From: Candidatus Wolfebacteria bacterium
GTDB taxonomy: Bacteria; Patescibacteriota; Minisyncoccia; UBA6257; UBA9933
Direction of reading: 5' to 3'
NCBI GenBank assembly: GCA_026394835.1
Contig: JAPLZW010000058.1
Span: 1 to 14,359 of the forward strand
Length of the DNA: 14,359 bases
Part shown: piece after piece, positions 14,182 through 14,359 of the stretch
Layout: the number at the start of each line of letters is the position of its first letter
Numbering within the stretch: position 1 is the stretch's first letter
Made by a program: the position numbers and the translations under genes
Notes under the pieces: model-generated
Database searches by the model: none
The model's input: the letters and a program-made list of their open reading frames with translations, nothing else
What the model was told of the DNA's origin: nothing

Positions 14182-14359
14182 AGGCTTACAACATAAAAGA
14201 CAGAAAAGTTTTTGTTGCCGATTCTTTTGAGGGTTTGCCTAAGCCGGAGTACAAGGAGGATGAGGGAGATAATCACTCATTACAAGATATTTTGAAGGTT
14301 TCTTTGGAAAAGGTAAAAAATAATTTCAGAAGATATGATTTGCTTGATGACCGGGTGGT
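14175..14359 (+). pseudogene. Out-of-frame continuation of the TylF-family O-methyltransferase, cut by the window edge
   Basis: This frame has no stop up to the right edge and reads VLKAYNIKDRKVFVADSFEG, then LPKPEYKEDEGDN and further. VADSFEGLPKP is the hallmark second half of the TylF/MycF SAM-binding domain, where the Asp contacts SAM, and LLDDRV near the end is also typical. It is the direct continuation of the gene starting at 13804, displaced by the G-run. It has no start codon of its own at a sensible place. The remaining C-terminal part lies beyond the window. Confidence 0.85.

Noticed and set aside
1..14359. Mobile elements, tRNA or rRNA genes
   Set aside because: No transposase or integrase motif, terminal inverted repeats or RNA gene structure was seen by eye on either strand.

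Overview
The window is most of a surface-polysaccharide (O-antigen, capsule or S-layer-glycan type) biosynthesis locus from a bacterium. The base composition is moderately A/T-rich: single lines counted by eye outside one island give about 38-40% G+C. The proteins are rich in Lys and Ile, the genes are tightly packed, and almost every gene starts without a visible Shine-Dalgarno sequence, usually behind an A/T-rich stretch. This style fits a Candidate Phyla Radiation (Patescibacteria, for example Parcubacteria) genome, but that is inference: no rRNA, tRNA or ribosomal protein gene is present to confirm it.

Layout. 1-150 is the 3' end of a gene entering from the left, possibly a glycosyltransferase. 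151-892 is a self-contained one-gene cassette. It has a perfect consensus sigma70-type promoter, a terminator that overlaps the predicted transcription start, a GTG-started gene of clearly higher G+C (about 53-62% in counted lines) encoding a degenerate Nudix-like protein, and a strong terminator. 900-4136 is a three-gene operon: a zinc-finger-type sugar C-methyltransferase, a divergent GDP-mannose 4,6-dehydratase homologue and a membrane-associated GT2 glycosyltransferase. 4143-5354 is a lone GT4 glycosyltransferase on the minus strand, convergent with that operon and divergent from the next. 5355-5481 is a divergent promoter region in which the two -35 boxes appear to overlap.

5482-14359 is one long plus-strand operon. 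In order it encodes two GT4 enzymes, a GT2 enzyme, a class I methyltransferase, a NodU/TobZ-type O-carbamoyltransferase, a second GT2 enzyme, Gmd, GDP-L-fucose synthase and a TylF-type O-methyltransferase. Junctions are 3-11 bases or overlaps, so the genes are probably co-transcribed and several are translationally coupled.

Together, Gmd plus Fcl would make GDP-L-fucose, and the C-methyltransferase plus the divergent Gmd homologue could make a second, branched deoxysugar. Six glycosyltransferases (three GT4, three GT2) would assemble the repeat unit, and the carbamoyl- and methyltransferases would decorate it. No flippase, polymerase or ABC exporter lies in the window.

The most interesting point is at the right end. 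The TylF-type O-methyltransferase contains a run of ten G residues at which the frame breaks, and the remainder of the family sequence continues in another frame. A length of 8 or 11 would restore one reading frame. This is either a slipped-strand phase-variation switch for glycan methylation or an assembly error. No CRISPR array, insertion sequence, integrase, tRNA or rRNA was seen.
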